Source of the DNA: Paraburkholderia phenazinium
GTDB taxonomy: Bacteria; Pseudomonadota; Gammaproteobacteria; Burkholderiales; Burkholderiaceae
Length of the DNA stretch: 64,000 nt
Direction of reading: 5' to 3'
Assembly (NCBI RefSeq): GCF_900100735.1
Contig: NZ_FNCJ01000005.1
Span: 248,001-312,000, forward strand
The position numbers and the translations under genes are program-made. The notes beneath the pieces are model-generated. The model made no database searches, was not told the DNA's origin, and worked only from the letters and a program-made list of their open reading frames with translations. How positions within the stretch are numbered: the first letter of the stretch is position 1; each line of letters begins with the position of its first letter. Of this stretch, positions 9,614 through 18,649 are shown piece by piece.

Positions 9614-10022
9614 CAGATTCGGGGACCCGACCGGGCTTCGAACGGCTCGGCTTGGGGGGCAAGTGGGGCTGCGGCGACGCAGCATTCTATCATCGCTGGG
9701 TAATGGTGACTATTTGCCACAGGCCACCTGGCACCTCCTCGTAAACGCCGATGTGACAGTTTGGCGCAGTGTGTATCGGCCTCGTCCCATATGCCCTTTG
9801 GATTGCCCTGAGTTGACTTTTGGGTTGCGTTTGCGTTGCTTTTGACTTGCTTTTGCGCTGCTGCCCGGCTCCGTTCCTGGACAGTTTCGCAGCATGAAGA
9901 TGCAACTGAGTTGAACCCGCACGCATACGAACCATCGAAGCGTACACTCCCGGGGCGCCGGTGTCTTGCTGCGCTGCGTGCAACCCTCTTCCGTGTGTTT
10001 TTCGACAAGCAACCCGCCTTTC
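9614..10022. other. intergenic region upstream of divergent cytochrome and cop genes
   Basis: About 410 bases between the start of the cytochrome operon (minus) and the CopC remnant (plus). Short frames on both strands lack motifs. A G/T-rich stretch near 9820-9865 repeats TTGCGTT, TTGCTTTTG and similar pieces. Promoters for both directions must lie here, but I see no confident operator. Confidence 0.4.
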
Positions 10023-10229
10023 ATGAAGCTATCCGATTTCACCCGCCCTGCGCCGTGTGTGCCGGCGGTCAGTGCCGTGGCGCTCGCCACGGGCTCATCC
10101 GCGTCTGCCCATGCGGGTCCTGGCTCACTTGAGCCTGTACTGAACGCCGAAGCCGCGGCGTCGAGCCAGTTGGCGATCCATTTCAGCGTGCCGCTCGAAC
10201 CGGCCACTTACGCGTTGGCTGTGCAATGA
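10023..10229 (+). pseudogene. CopC remnant or mini-CopC (68 residues)
   Basis: The 68-residue product starts like a CopC periplasmic copper protein: a signal region ending in SASAHA, then GPGSLEPVLNAEAAASSQ and a strand resembling the CopC FSEPLEP motif (LAIHFSVPLEP). It then jumps to ATYALAVQ and stops, so most of the roughly 120-residue CopC domain and its C-terminal copper ligands are missing. The stop overlaps the copD start by four bases (ATGA), the usual coupling of copC with copD. An in-frame internal deletion of copC that kept translational coupling explains this best; a genuinely short exported peptide is the alternative. Confidence 0.55.
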
Positions 10230-11155
10230 GAGTAGACGGATTGTGGATCGGGCAGGTCGCGATGGCCGCGCTCATGAATGTCGCGTTTGCGTTTGCTGTT
10301 GGTTCGGCGCTGCTTGGCGCCTGGCTTGCGAAGGATGCCCAGGCCAAGGTCGCGCCGGCGCGTCCTGCATGGTTGCGGGCGCAACGCTCGATGCTGACGG
10401 CGTGCGTCGTGCTGGTGCTCGCCGACCTTGGCTGGCTGCTGTATCAGGCTGCGGCGATGAGCGGCAGCGCCTTGCCGCAGGCGTTTGGCGTGATCCCGAC
10501 GGTGCTGGCGCAGACGCATGTAGGCTATGCCTGGAGCGTTGCGTTTATCGGTGCGCTGGTGCTGCTGCTGACCGCGATGTCCTCGCACGCCAGCACGCTG
10601 CGCAATGCGCTGCTATGGCTGGCGGTGATCGCCATTGCGGGTGGCAAGGCGTCGCTCGGGCATGCGGCCGATGCCGGACCGGCCTCGGCGGCGATCGGCG
10701 TGCATACCTTGCATGTGCTGGCCACCAGTGTGTGGGGCGGGCTCGTGGTGGCGGCCGGTCTGGCGGTGCTGCCGGCGCTAGGCACCTCGACCGCACGGGG
10801 CATCCTGATCCGTACGGCCATGCAGGTGTCGAACGTGTCGCTGGTCGCGGTGGTGCTCGTGTTGCTGACCGGCATCTTCAACACCGTGCGCGGTTCGGGG
10901 GGCTCGTTCGAGGCGATCGAGATCAGCACCTGGGGGCATGTTTTGACGCTCAAGCTTGCGCTTGTCGCGCTGGCGCTGGTGCTCGGTGGGCTGAACCGCT
11001 TCTCGGCGTTGCCGCGGCTGCGCCGCACCGCCTCGACGATGGATGCGCACACCTTCACCAACGTGCTCTACCTCGAAGCGCTGGCGATGATTGGCGTGTT
11101 CGTGGCAGCCGCTGCGCTGTCGCACAGCGTGCCGGCTTACGTCTCGCTCGGCTGA
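10226..11155 (+). CDS. copD: CopD family membrane protein
   Basis: A 309-residue polytopic inner-membrane protein with about eight hydrophobic segments. The CopD domain (copper resistance D) is recognised from the second half: HTLHVLATSVWGGLVV, LTGIFNTVRG and the WGHVLTLKLALVALALVLGGLNR block. Family members are thought to move copper across the inner membrane or supply it to cuproproteins with CopC. The histidines in HTLHV and WGHVL are the likely metal-related residues. It overlaps the CopC remnant by ATGA, so translation is coupled. Confidence 0.82.
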   Translation: MRVDGLWIGQVAMAALMNVAFAFAVGSALLGAWLAKDAQAKVAPARPAWLRAQRSMLTACVVLVLADLGWLLYQAAAMSGSALPQAFGVIPTVLAQTHVGYAWSVAFIGALVLLLTAMSSHASTLRNALLWLAVIAIAGGKASLGHAADAGPASAAIGVHTLHVLATSVWGGLVVAAGLAVLPALGTSTARGILIRTAMQVSNVSLVAVVLVLLTGIFNTVRGSGGSFEAIEISTWGHVLTLKLALVALALVLGGLNRFSALPRLRRTASTMDAHTFTNVLYLEALAMIGVFVAAAALSHSVPAYVSLG

Positions 11156-11187
11156 GCGAGCAGTGGGCGGCTAACCGCGGCTCACGC

Positions 11188-11219
11188 AAAAAAGCGCCGC
11201 ACAGCAGGCCTGTGCGGCG
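11188..11219 (-). terminator. intrinsic terminator after the YodC-like gene
   Basis: Arms CGCCGCACAG (11195-11204) and CTGTGCGGCG (11210-11219). On the minus strand the stem runs into TTTTTT (complement of 11188-11193). It fits the end of the DUF2158 gene and faces the convergent copD. Confidence 0.8.
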
Positions 11220-11268
11220 TTAACACACACGGTCGCCCGGCAGGAGCCGGCTTTCCCGGTACTGCCCG

Positions 11269-11490
11269 TTAAGCAGCGAGTGCGTTCGGCACTCGCTCCA
11301 GCATCGTTTCAGGGAACATCTCCTGACGCAGTTCGCCGTCGTCGTCGAACCATTGGCAGATTAGCCAGGTGCCCGGCGCGAATACCACCGGACCTACCCA
11401 CGTCGCGGTCATCGGACGGCCGCCCGATTTGAGCGTCAGCACGTCGCCGCCGCGGTACGTCGTTCGTTTGGACAGGAACATTGATTTCAT
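11269..11490 (-). CDS. YodC/DUF2158 family small protein
   Basis: A 73-residue protein. The pattern GGDVLTLKSGGRPMTATWV followed by CQWFDDDGELRQEMFPETMLERV is the signature of DUF2158 (YodC-like) proteins, small beta-rich polypeptides with SH3-like fold and unknown role. It is followed by a strong terminator at 11188 and preceded at 24 bases by a small membrane-protein gene, so the two may be co-transcribed. Confidence 0.78.
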   Translation of the reverse strand: MKSMFLSKRTTYRGGDVLTLKSGGRPMTATWVGPVVFAPGTWLICQWFDDDGELRQEMFPETMLERVPNALAA

Positions 11491-11514
11491 CGGTTCGGTC
11501 TTCCACTCAGCGAA

Positions 11515-11817
11515 TTATTCGAATCCCAGCTTGTGGCCGAGGATCGGCGCGCAGAACAGCGCGATCGCACAGCCGCTGACCTTGCCTTCGAGTTCGGCCG
11601 CCGCGGCGTGCGAGCCGTACAGCTGGCTCAGCAGGTCGAACAGTTGCGGCGCGCAATAGATCACGGCGGCTGCCAGGAAGCACTTTTCTACCGTCGAGAT
11701 GCGCCAGCCGCGTTGAAACGCGAGCACCGCGCCGATCACCCGCAGTACGCCGAACACCACCAGCGCACCCACGGCTGCTTGCTCGCGGATCAGATAGTCA
11801 GGAAGGAATTCGCCCAT
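11515..11817 (-). CDS. small membrane protein, unknown
   Basis: A 100-residue protein when started at ATG 11817, where GAGAGG precedes at a good distance. It has hydrophobic segments around residues 14-32 (AAVGALVVFGVLRVIGAVLAF) and 40-60 (FLAAAVIYCAPQLFDLL), and a third weak one near the end. No family is recognised. An upstream extension to 11868 is open but lacks a ribosome-binding site. Confidence 0.6.
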   Translation of the reverse strand: MGEFLPDYLIREQAAVGALVVFGVLRVIGAVLAFQRGWRISTVEKCFLAAAVIYCAPQLFDLLSQLYGSHAAAAELEGKVSGCAIALFCAPILGHKLGFE

Positions 11818-12077
11818 GATGGCCTCTCGCATTGTCTTTTGACTGCAATAGAGCAAGGAGTGGGCCAAGCGCGCGGCGAGTGCCGGTGAGGCGGCCGGAA
11901 AGCCTTATTCAGCAAGGCTTTTCGGCGCAGAGGGAGGTTGAGGTTGCGACTTCAAATCGGCGTTTTAAGCTCGATTCGGACCGCGATGTTACGTAACTGA
12001 GACGCAGCCGGCGTCACGTGCCGTAACGTCGGTGAAAACGTCTGAGTGATGCGATGCCAGCCTGGTTCGAGCGCCGC

Positions 12078-13226
12078 TTACCACTCGGCGACGCTGCCGT
12101 CGGTATGGCGCCACACCGGATTGCGCCAGCGATGACCGACCTTGGCCATTTCGCGCACCTTCTCTTCATTGACCTCGATGCCGAGCCCCGGCCCTTGCGG
12201 AATCGAGACGAAGCCGTCTTCGTATTTGAAGACTTCGGGGTTCTTGATGTAGTCGAGCAGGTCATTGCCCTGGTTGTAGTGAATGCCCAGGCTCTGCTCC
12301 TGGATGAACGCGTTGTAGCTGACCGCGTCGATCTGCAGGCAGGTCGCCAAAGCGATCGGTCCGAGCGGGCAGTGCAGCGCCAGCGCCACGTCATAGGCTT
12401 CCGCCATTGATGCAATCTTGCGACACTCGGTAATGCCGCCCGCGTGCGAGGCGTCCGGCTGGATGATGTCGACATAGCCACCGGCCAGGATGTGCTTGAA
12501 GTCCCAGCGCGAGTAGAGACGCTCGCCGAGCGCAATCGGCGTATTGGTCTGATTGACGATGTCGCGCAGCGCCTCGGCGTTTTCCGACAGCACCGGCTCT
12601 TCGATGAAGAGCAGCTTGTACGGATCGAGCTCCTTGGCGAGCACCTTTGCCATCGGCTTGTGCACGCGGCCGTGGAAGTCCACGCCGATGCCGATGTTCG
12701 GCCCCACCGCCTCGCGCACGGCGGCGACGTTGTTGATGACGCCTTGCACCTTGTCGAAGGTGTCGATGATCTGGAGCTCCTCCGAGCCGTTCATCTTCAC
12801 TGCCTTGAAGCCGCGTTCCACCACGGCGCGCGCGTTGTTGGCGACGTCGCTGGGGCGGTCGCCGCCGATCCACGAGTACACCTTGATCCGGTCGCGCACC
12901 TGGCCGCCCAGCAGCGCGTGCACCGGCACGCCGTGGTGCTTGCCCTTGATGTCCCACAGCGCCTGGTCGACGCCGGCGATCGCGCTCATCGTGATCGGGC
13001 CGCCGCGATAGAAGCCCGCCCGGTACATCACCTGCCAGTGGTCCTCGATCAGCAGCGGGTCTTTGCCGATCAGATAGTCCGACAACTCTTCGACCGCCGC
13101 CGCGACGGTATGCGCCCGGCCTTCGACCACCGGCTCGCCCCAGCCGACGATGCCCTCGTCGGTTTCGATCTTGAGGAAGCACCAGCGCGGCGGAACGATG
13201 AAGGTTTCGAGCTTGGTAATTTTCAT
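12078..13226 (-). CDS. dgoD: D-galactonate dehydratase
   Basis: A 382-residue enolase-superfamily enzyme that removes water from D-galactonate to give 2-keto-3-deoxygalactonate in the DeLey-Doudoroff pathway. The sequence opens with [15 protein letters not shown] as in DgoD. Metal-binding residues are seen as Asp183 (VDFHGR), Glu209 (FIEEPV) and Glu235 ([10 protein letters not shown]), and the general base as His285 (ALHCPLGP). A GntR-family regulator is encoded divergently, as expected for dgo loci, but the kinase, aldolase and transporter genes of the pathway are not in this window. Confidence 0.93.
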   Translation of the reverse strand: MKITKLETFIVPPRWCFLKIETDEGIVGWGEPVVEGRAHTVAAAVEELSDYLIGKDPLLIEDHWQVMYRAGFYRGGPITMSAIAGVDQALWDIKGKHHGVPVHALLGGQVRDRIKVYSWIGGDRPSDVANNARAVVERGFKAVKMNGSEELQIIDTFDKVQGVINNVAAVREAVGPNIGIGVDFHGRVHKPMAKVLAKELDPYKLLFIEEPVLSENAEALRDIVNQTNTPIALGERLYSRWDFKHILAGGYVDIIQPDASHAGGITECRKIASMAEAYDVALALHCPLGPIALATCLQIDAVSYNAFIQEQSLGIHYNQGNDLLDYIKNPEVFKYEDGFVSIPQGPGLGIEVNEEKVREMAKVGHRWRNPVWRHTDGSVAEW

Positions 13227-13334
13227 GGTGAGCGTCTCCTTGTGGCTGCCTGCTGCGAGGCCGATGCTGGGTGGCGATTGCCGGTGACACGCGGTGCGGG
13301 TGCCGATGCGCCCGCCTTCGCGTTCCTCGGCGCG

Positions 13335-14180
13335 ATGTCTGAGGAGTCACATACTACGACAAAATCGCCTTTAAATACTATAAATAGTACTATTGGCGTC
13401 TGGGTTCGGCGAACCCGCACGGTAGGTCTTACCGTCGGAATACCGGATAATCGCGTTCGTTTCGATCATAGAGAGCGCCGGAAGACGGCGGGGAGAGCCC
13501 TTATTCAGCACGATCTGCACGGCCGCGTGGCCCAACAACTGGCCACCGCCATCCTGCGTGGCGACCATGCGCCGGAGACCATCCTGCCGCGCGAAGCCGA
13601 GTTGATGGAGACCTTCGGCGTGAGCCGCACGGTGCTGCGCGAGGCGCTGCGCACGCTGACCTCGAAAGGGCTGATCGAGTCGCGGCCGCGCGTCGGCACG
13701 CGGGTGCGGCCGCGCGAGGCGTGGAACCTGCTCGATGTCGACGTGCTCGACTGGTACTCGCGGGTGGCCGAGCCGATGACGTTCGCGCTCAAGTTGCAGG
13801 AGATGCGCGAAATGATCGAGCCGTATGCCGCGGGACTGGCTGCGGCGTCTCATACCGAGCACAGCTTCAGCGCACTCGACGCCGCGCATGCGGCGATGGT
13901 GGCGGCGCGCAACGTGGATGAATGGGTTCGGGCGGATCTGCGCTTTCACATCAGCGTGCTGGCCGCGTGCAGCAACGAATTGCTGATCCCGCTGGGCACC
14001 CTGATCGAGCGCACGCTCGAAGGACAGTTGCGCCTGAACGCGAAGCGGGCCGAGGTGTACAACGCGTCGCTGGCCGAGCATACGGCCGTGTTCGAAGCGA
14101 TCCGTGCCCGCGATGCCGTGGGCGCGCAGCAGGCCATGGCTGGCCTGCTAGGGGTGACGCGGCGCAGGATCGAAGGCTGA
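13335..14180 (+). CDS. GntR/FadR-type regulator (DgoR-like), start uncertain
   Basis: The N-terminal winged helix is clear ([17 protein letters not shown], then [15 protein letters not shown] as recognition helix), followed by an FCD ligand domain with conserved residues in [25 protein letters not shown] and [16 protein letters not shown] regulators of this kind repress sugar-acid catabolism; the divergent dgoD gene suggests galactonate as effector. The only in-frame ATG is at 13335, giving 281 residues with an unusual 60-residue leader that runs across the palindromic site at 13383. A GTG near 13528 would cut the first helix. The true start may be a rare codon or the ATG. Confidence 0.85.
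   Translation: MSEESHTTTKSPLNTINSTIGVWVRRTRTVGLTVGIPDNRVRFDHRERRKTAGRALIQHDLHGRVAQQLATAILRGDHAPETILPREAELMETFGVSRTVLREALRTLTSKGLIESRPRVGTRVRPREAWNLLDVDVLDWYSRVAEPMTFALKLQEMREMIEPYAAGLAAASHTEHSFSALDAAHAAMVAARNVDEWVRADLRFHISVLAACSNELLIPLGTLIERTLEGQLRLNAKRAEVYNASLAEHTAVFEAIRARDAVGAQQAMAGLLGVTRRRIEG
13383..13394. promoter_or_regulatory. palindromic operator candidate between dgoD and gntR
   Basis: A perfect 12-base palindrome AATAGTACTATT inside an AT-rich stretch (13371-13395), in the divergent region between dgoD and the GntR-family gene. AT-rich dyads like this are usual GntR/FadR operators. It lies within the open frame of the regulator if ATG 13335 is the start, which argues that the real start is further right. 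Confidence 0.55.
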
Positions 14181-14212
14181 GTGCCTAATGGTCTCAGCCC
14201 TGCCGCGGCTGG

Positions 14213-15751
14213 CTAGTCCATCGCCGCATGCGCGGCCGCTGCGTCGGGGATCTTTTTCGCGGGGCGAATCAACAGCAGCAGCGGAATCGCCAGCAGCGTC
14301 GCCACGAACATCAGCTTGAAATCGTTCAGATAGGCGATCATCGCCGCTTGCTGCGTGATCGACACATTCATCACCGCGAGGTCGTAACGCGAGCCGCTTT
14401 CCAGCATCGGCCGCATCAACGGATTGAAGATGTTGATGTTGGCGGCGAGGTCCGCGTGTGCGACCTGGGTGCCGCGTGTCATCAGCGTTTGCACGATCGA
14501 AATGCCGATACTGCTGCCGATATTGCGCATCAGGCTATAGGTCGCGGTGCCGTCTGCGCGCAGCGCCGGCGTGAGCGTGGAGAAGGTCAGCGCGCTCAAC
14601 GGCACGAACACGAGGCCGAGCCCAAAACCCTGGATCACACCGGGCCAGACGATATCCGATGCCGACAACACGATCGTGTACTGCATCATCTGCCACAGCG
14701 CAAAGGCCGAGATCAGGAACCCCGCGAGCAGCAGCAGGCGGGCGTCGATCCGTTTGAGCAGCCGCCCGGCGCATAGCATGGCGACCATCGTGCCGGCGCC
14801 GCTCGGCGCCGTGACGAGCCCGGTCGTGGCGACCGGATAGTTCATCAGAGTCTGCAGCATGGGCGGAAGCAGCGCCCGGGTGGCATACATCACCGCGCCG
14901 ATGATGAAAATAAAGAACGTGCCGGTGGCGAAGTTCGGGTCTTTCAGCAACTCGGATTTGAAGAACGACGTCTTGCCCACTGTTGCCGTGTGCACCAGAA
15001 AGAACGCGAAACTAATGGATGCGAGCAAGGCTTCGATGACGATTTCATACGAGCCGAACCAGTCCAGTTGTTCGCCGCGGTCGAGCATCGCCTGCAGCGC
15101 GCCGATCGCGAGCGCCAGCGTCGCGAAACCGAAGGCGTCGAACTTCACGTCATGACGTGGCGCCTTGCTCGGCAGAAAGGTCAGGACGCCAAAAAGTGCG
15201 AATGCGCCGATCGGCAAATTGATGAAGAACACCCAGCGCCAGTTGTAGCTGTCGGTTAGCCAGCCGCCGAGTGTCGGCCCGAGAATCGGCCCGACCATCA
15301 CGCCCATACCCCACACGGCCATGGCCTGGCCTTGCTTCTCACGCGGGTTGATGTCGAGCAGGATCGATTGCGACAACGGCACCAGCGACGCCCCGAAAAT
15401 CCCCTGTAGCAGCCGGGAGGCGACGATCTCGCTCAACGTTTCCGACAGGCCGCAGAGCGCCGAGGCGATCGTGAAGCCCGCGATCGAGAAGGCCAGCAGA
15501 CGCTTGATGCTGAAGCGATCGGACAGCCAGCCCGTCAGCGGCGTGGCGATGGCGGCGGCGACGATGTACGAGGTCAGCACCCACGTGATCTCGTCCTGCG
15601 ACGCCGATAGCGTGCCCTGCATGTGCGGCAGGGCCACATTGGCAATGGTGCTGTCGAGCGTCTGCATCAGGGTGGCGAGCATGATCGACACCGTGATCAT
15701 GGGCCGGTTCAGCGCAACGGCAGTGCTCCCTGACGGGGTTTCCGAAGACAT
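14213..15751 (-). CDS. DHA2-family MFS multidrug efflux transporter
   Basis: A 512-residue, 14-helix drug:proton antiporter of the EmrB/QacA type. Motif D1-like LDSTIANVALPHMQG follows helix 1, motif A is GWLSDRFSIKRLL, and motif C-like GPILGPTLGGWL is in helix 5. The closing region KLMFVATLLAIPLLLLIRP is typical. The start is ATG 15751; the open frame upstream is not supported. A MarR-family gene is divergently transcribed with a palindromic site between, a common arrangement for drug-inducible pumps. No membrane-fusion partner (EmrA-like) is adjacent. Confidence 0.9.
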   Translation of the reverse strand: MSSETPSGSTAVALNRPMITVSIMLATLMQTLDSTIANVALPHMQGTLSASQDEITWVLTSYIVAAAIATPLTGWLSDRFSIKRLLAFSIAGFTIASALCGLSETLSEIVASRLLQGIFGASLVPLSQSILLDINPREKQGQAMAVWGMGVMVGPILGPTLGGWLTDSYNWRWVFFINLPIGAFALFGVLTFLPSKAPRHDVKFDAFGFATLALAIGALQAMLDRGEQLDWFGSYEIVIEALLASISFAFFLVHTATVGKTSFFKSELLKDPNFATGTFFIFIIGAVMYATRALLPPMLQTLMNYPVATTGLVTAPSGAGTMVAMLCAGRLLKRIDARLLLLAGFLISAFALWQMMQYTIVLSASDIVWPGVIQGFGLGLVFVPLSALTFSTLTPALRADGTATYSLMRNIGSSIGISIVQTLMTRGTQVAHADLAANINIFNPLMRPMLESGSRYDLAVMNVSITQQAAMIAYLNDFKLMFVATLLAIPLLLLIRPAKKIPDAAAAHAAMD

Positions 15752-15785
15752 GGGCGGACAGGATGGGAGGCAGGGGGAAATATCA

Positions 15786-15797
15786 TAAGCATGCTTA
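15786..15797. promoter_or_regulatory. MarR operator candidate
   Basis: Perfect 12-base palindrome TAAGCATGCTTA, 35 bases upstream of the efflux-pump start and in the divergent region with the MarR gene. Dyads of this size and position are typical MarR binding sites. Confidence 0.6.
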
Positions 15798-15929
15798 GTA
15801 TAGTGAGGGGAGCCGACCGTGAATACCAGGAACTGTACGAAGACGAAGGGCCGCTGCCTCACTGCCGACCCGGTGCCGCCCCGCCACTCTTCACCGCCCG
15901 CTTACCTATGGCTTTCGTATAATCGCGCG

Positions 15930-16376
15930 ATGGAAAAAACCCAATTCGAAGAGCGCTTCGGCTTCTTGATTTCGGACGTCGGCCGCCTGTGCGGCAAGCG
16001 TTTCGACGATCTCGCCAAGTCCACCGTCGATCTGACCCGTGCGCAATGCCGCGCGCTGGCCTATCTCGCGCACTATGGCGAGGTCAACCAGGCACGTCTT
16101 GCGGACCTGCTCGAAGTCGCGCCAATTTCGGCCGGGCGTCTGCTGGATCGCATGGAAGAGGGCGGCTGGATCGAGCGCTGGAGCAACCCCGGCGATCGTC
16201 GCGAGCGTCAGGTGCGCATGACCGCCAAGGCGGAGCGCGCGCTCGGCAAGGCCCGCAAGGTGGGCGACGAAGTGGCGGCCGAGGGCCTGAACGGCTTTAG
16301 CGACGAAGAGGCGCGGCAACTGATTGCGTTGCTGCAAAGGGTGCGGGGTAATCTCAGCCGGATTGTGGATCGCTGA
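15930..16376 (+). CDS. MarR family transcriptional regulator
   Basis: A 148-residue winged-helix regulator. Features are a dimerisation helix (FEERFGFLISDVGRLCGKRFDD), the helix-turn-helix NQARLADLLEVAPISAGRLLDRMEEGGWI, and the wing SNPGDRRERQVRMT with the DRR motif of the family. It is divergent from the DHA2 pump and probably represses it until a ligand binds. The start is ATG 15930 (MEKTQFEERF). Confidence 0.9.
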   Translation: MEKTQFEERFGFLISDVGRLCGKRFDDLAKSTVDLTRAQCRALAYLAHYGEVNQARLADLLEVAPISAGRLLDRMEEGGWIERWSNPGDRRERQVRMTAKAERALGKARKVGDEVAAEGLNGFSDEEARQLIALLQRVRGNLSRIVDR

Positions 16377-16456
16377 AGGTAGAGAATGCGGCAGGCGCCG
16401 TCCGTGCGCGCTTGCTTACCGATAAACGCGCGGTAGTAACGCGTGGCAGTAACACG

Positions 16457-16894
16457 CTAAACCCACAGTTTCCACGGGACCGGCTGCCACCGCGAAGGTG
16501 CGGGCGCCGGCACGTTGGTGCCGTGATGCGGACTATCGAGGCGCTTCGCCAGTAGCGAATCGATCACCGACTCGAGCTCCTCCAGCTCGACCGGCTTGGG
16601 AATGAAGACGTTCCATAGCTTTGATTTTTCCGCGGGCGGTGTGTGGCCCGACGACATCACCACGGGGATCTGCGCCAGCGCCGGATAGAACTTGAGCCGC
16701 TGGCACAACTCGATGCCATCCGTCCCCGGCATATTCCAGTCCGTCACGATCAAATCGGGGAGCCATCGGCTTGCCTTCGCAAGCGCGGCATCGCCGTTCT
16801 CCGCGAGGATGACGTGGTAGCCTCGCCCCTCCAGCACGAGTTGGAAGACCCAGAGCGAATCGACTTCATCATCGACGAGCAGGATAGTGGACAT
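16457..16894 (-). CDS. stand-alone response-regulator receiver protein
   Basis: A 145-residue CheY-like protein started at ATG 16894. The acidic pocket is seen in LLVDDEVD, the phosphoacceptor in LIVTDWNMPGTDG, the Thr/Ser switch in VVMSSGH and the lysine in FIPKPVE. A roughly 30-residue C-terminal tail has no output domain. It must act by protein contact, for example in a phosphorelay. It lies 75 bases after a second receiver gene on the same strand. Confidence 0.85.
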   Translation of the reverse strand: MSTILLVDDEVDSLWVFQLVLEGRGYHVILAENGDAALAKASRWLPDLIVTDWNMPGTDGIELCQRLKFYPALAQIPVVMSSGHTPPAEKSKLWNVFIPKPVELEELESVIDSLLAKRLDSPHHGTNVPAPAPSRWQPVPWKLWV

Positions 16895-16969
16895 TTTCGG
16901 AAAGTCAGGAGCCTGTCTGCTGTTCCGCAACAACCATGCCGCCTCGCCTGGCTTTCGCATCACGCAGCG

Positions 16970-17341
16970 CTAATCACCCGTGCCTTCGATCAGTTGAGTC
17001 AGTTGGTCCGCGGAGACGGGTTTAGTCATGTGTGCGTCGAAGCCCGCCTCCGCGGCTTGTTTCCTCTCGGCATCGCCGCCGAAACCGGTGAGCGCGATCA
17101 GCCGCGTGTTCGCCAGAGCTGCGTTGTGCCGCAGTAGCCGAGCGAGCTGCATACCGTTCATATTGGGCATGGACACATCGATCAGCGCGAGGTCGGGTAT
17201 AAACGTTTCAATCGCTGCCAGCGCATCTGCACCGCTGTATGCGGTGCGGACCGTGTACCCATCCAGTTCGAGCAACATGGCGAGGGCGTCGATGGCGTCG
17301 GCCTGGTCGTCGACGAGAAGAATCTGCTTTGCTTGCGTCAT
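16970..17341 (-). CDS. stand-alone response-regulator receiver protein
   Basis: A 123-residue single receiver domain. The acidic pair is in ILLVDDQAD, the phosphoacceptor aspartate in LALIDVSMPNMNG, the switch threonine in LIALTGFGG and the lysine in HMTKPVS. No output domain is present. The sequence resembles receivers found at the C-terminus of hybrid histidine kinases. It is probably co-transcribed with the following receiver gene. No histidine kinase lies nearby. Confidence 0.88.
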   Translation of the reverse strand: MTQAKQILLVDDQADAIDALAMLLELDGYTVRTAYSGADALAAIETFIPDLALIDVSMPNMNGMQLARLLRHNAALANTRLIALTGFGGDAERKQAAEAGFDAHMTKPVSADQLTQLIEGTGD

Positions 17342-17555
17342 GGGGTGAGAAGGCGGTTTGTAGTGATGAAGTCACGCTCCGCTTTGCGATGTCGAGCATG
17401 ACTAGGTCGGGGCTGAGTCGCATACATCACGCAGCGCCTCAGGGGTACCTATTGGCGAGCAGCAAGCGCCGTGCCACGGGGCCGGGTCACCGGTTGTTGG
17501 CGTCGTCTTTCGCAGGGCATACTGCTCCCTCGTCGAGTCTGCTGAAGGGAACGCT

Positions 17556-18563
17556 GTGAAACGATGGATTATTCGCATTGCATTGTTGCTCGCTGCGTCG
17601 ATCGCGTTGGCGACAGTGACGGGCAGCGCCTATGAGCGGATTCAGCGGTATCAGACCAAACATGACTTTCCTCCACTGGGAACACTCGTCGACATAGGCG
17701 GGCGCCGGATCCAGCTCGATTGCAGAGGTACCGGGTCGCCCACCGTCGTGTTCGAATCGGGCCTGGACATCAATGGGTCACTGAGCTGGTCAGCCGTTCA
17801 AGGCGCGGTGGCCAAGACGACACGAGCCTGCTCGTATAGCCGCGCCGGGATCATGTGGAGCGACCCAAGTAGGGGAGTTCAAAACGGCAAAGCGGTCGTG
17901 GACGATCTGCATAAGACGCTGCAGGCGGCCGGTGAACACGGTCCGTTCGTGCTGGTGGGGCACTCGCTAGGTGGCCCTTACATCATGACTTATACCAAGT
18001 ACTACGGGCAGGATGTCGCCGGGTTGGTGTTCGTCGATGCCTCGCATCCGGATCAGGTTGAGCGGCTTAAGGCCGTGACGCCGCAGCAGAGCGCCTTTTT
18101 CGGCAAGCTTCTCGTCTCGCTTGCGTGGACCGGCGCGCTACGTCAGTTCGTTGGGGGTGTGGTGCAGCAACAGCCGCATCAGGATATGCAAGACGTCGCG
18201 ATGATTCGCGCCTATGCGCCGACTTCCCTCGGGCCGATGCTGGCTGAGAACGCCGCGTTAGACCAGACACTGGCGGAAGCGGGGACCTTCAGGCAACTCG
18301 GCAACCGGCCGCTTTATGTGCTCACTGCGATGGCGCCGCTTTCCAAAGCAGAGCTTCAGTCGATGCATATGAACGCGGCGCAAGGCGTCCACATGCGGGA
18401 AGTCTGGAAGCAGATGCAGGACGACGAAGCGTCCTGGTCGTCTCGAAGCCAGCACCAACTGGTTGGCGATTCGAGCCACAACATTCAGTTTCATCGTCCC
18501 GATGTGGTGATTCACGCGGTGCTATCGGTTGTCGATTTGGTGCGTGCAGATGAGCAGCACTAG
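17556..18563 (+). CDS. alpha/beta hydrolase, membrane-anchored or secreted
   Basis: A 335-residue protein with an N-terminal hydrophobic segment (IIRIALLLAASIALATVTGSA, about residues 4-24) and an alpha/beta hydrolase fold. The oxyanion region is FESGLDINGSLSW, the nucleophile elbow GHSLGGPYI (Ser near 136), and the probable catalytic histidine is in DSSHNIQFHRPD near the end. The substrate is unknown. The start is GTG 17556 with GAAGGGAA upstream. Confidence 0.8.
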   Translation: MKRWIIRIALLLAASIALATVTGSAYERIQRYQTKHDFPPLGTLVDIGGRRIQLDCRGTGSPTVVFESGLDINGSLSWSAVQGAVAKTTRACSYSRAGIMWSDPSRGVQNGKAVVDDLHKTLQAAGEHGPFVLVGHSLGGPYIMTYTKYYGQDVAGLVFVDASHPDQVERLKAVTPQQSAFFGKLLVSLAWTGALRQFVGGVVQQQPHQDMQDVAMIRAYAPTSLGPMLAENAALDQTLAEAGTFRQLGNRPLYVLTAMAPLSKAELQSMHMNAAQGVHMREVWKQMQDDEASWSSRSQHQLVGDSSHNIQFHRPDVVIHAVLSVVDLVRADEQH

Positions 18564-18649
18564 ACTCGGGCCTGGGTCGCATCATGCGTGCGACACGCGG
18601 TCAGGCGAAAATTTTCATTGACAAGGCATAGCGTGCAATAGAAACTTAA

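Noticed and set aside
12444..13334. Long open frame continuing upstream of the GntR-family gene, opposite dgoD
   Set aside because: It is the antisense shadow of dgoD in GC-rich DNA; the protein has no sensible composition and the regulator domain begins only after 13480.
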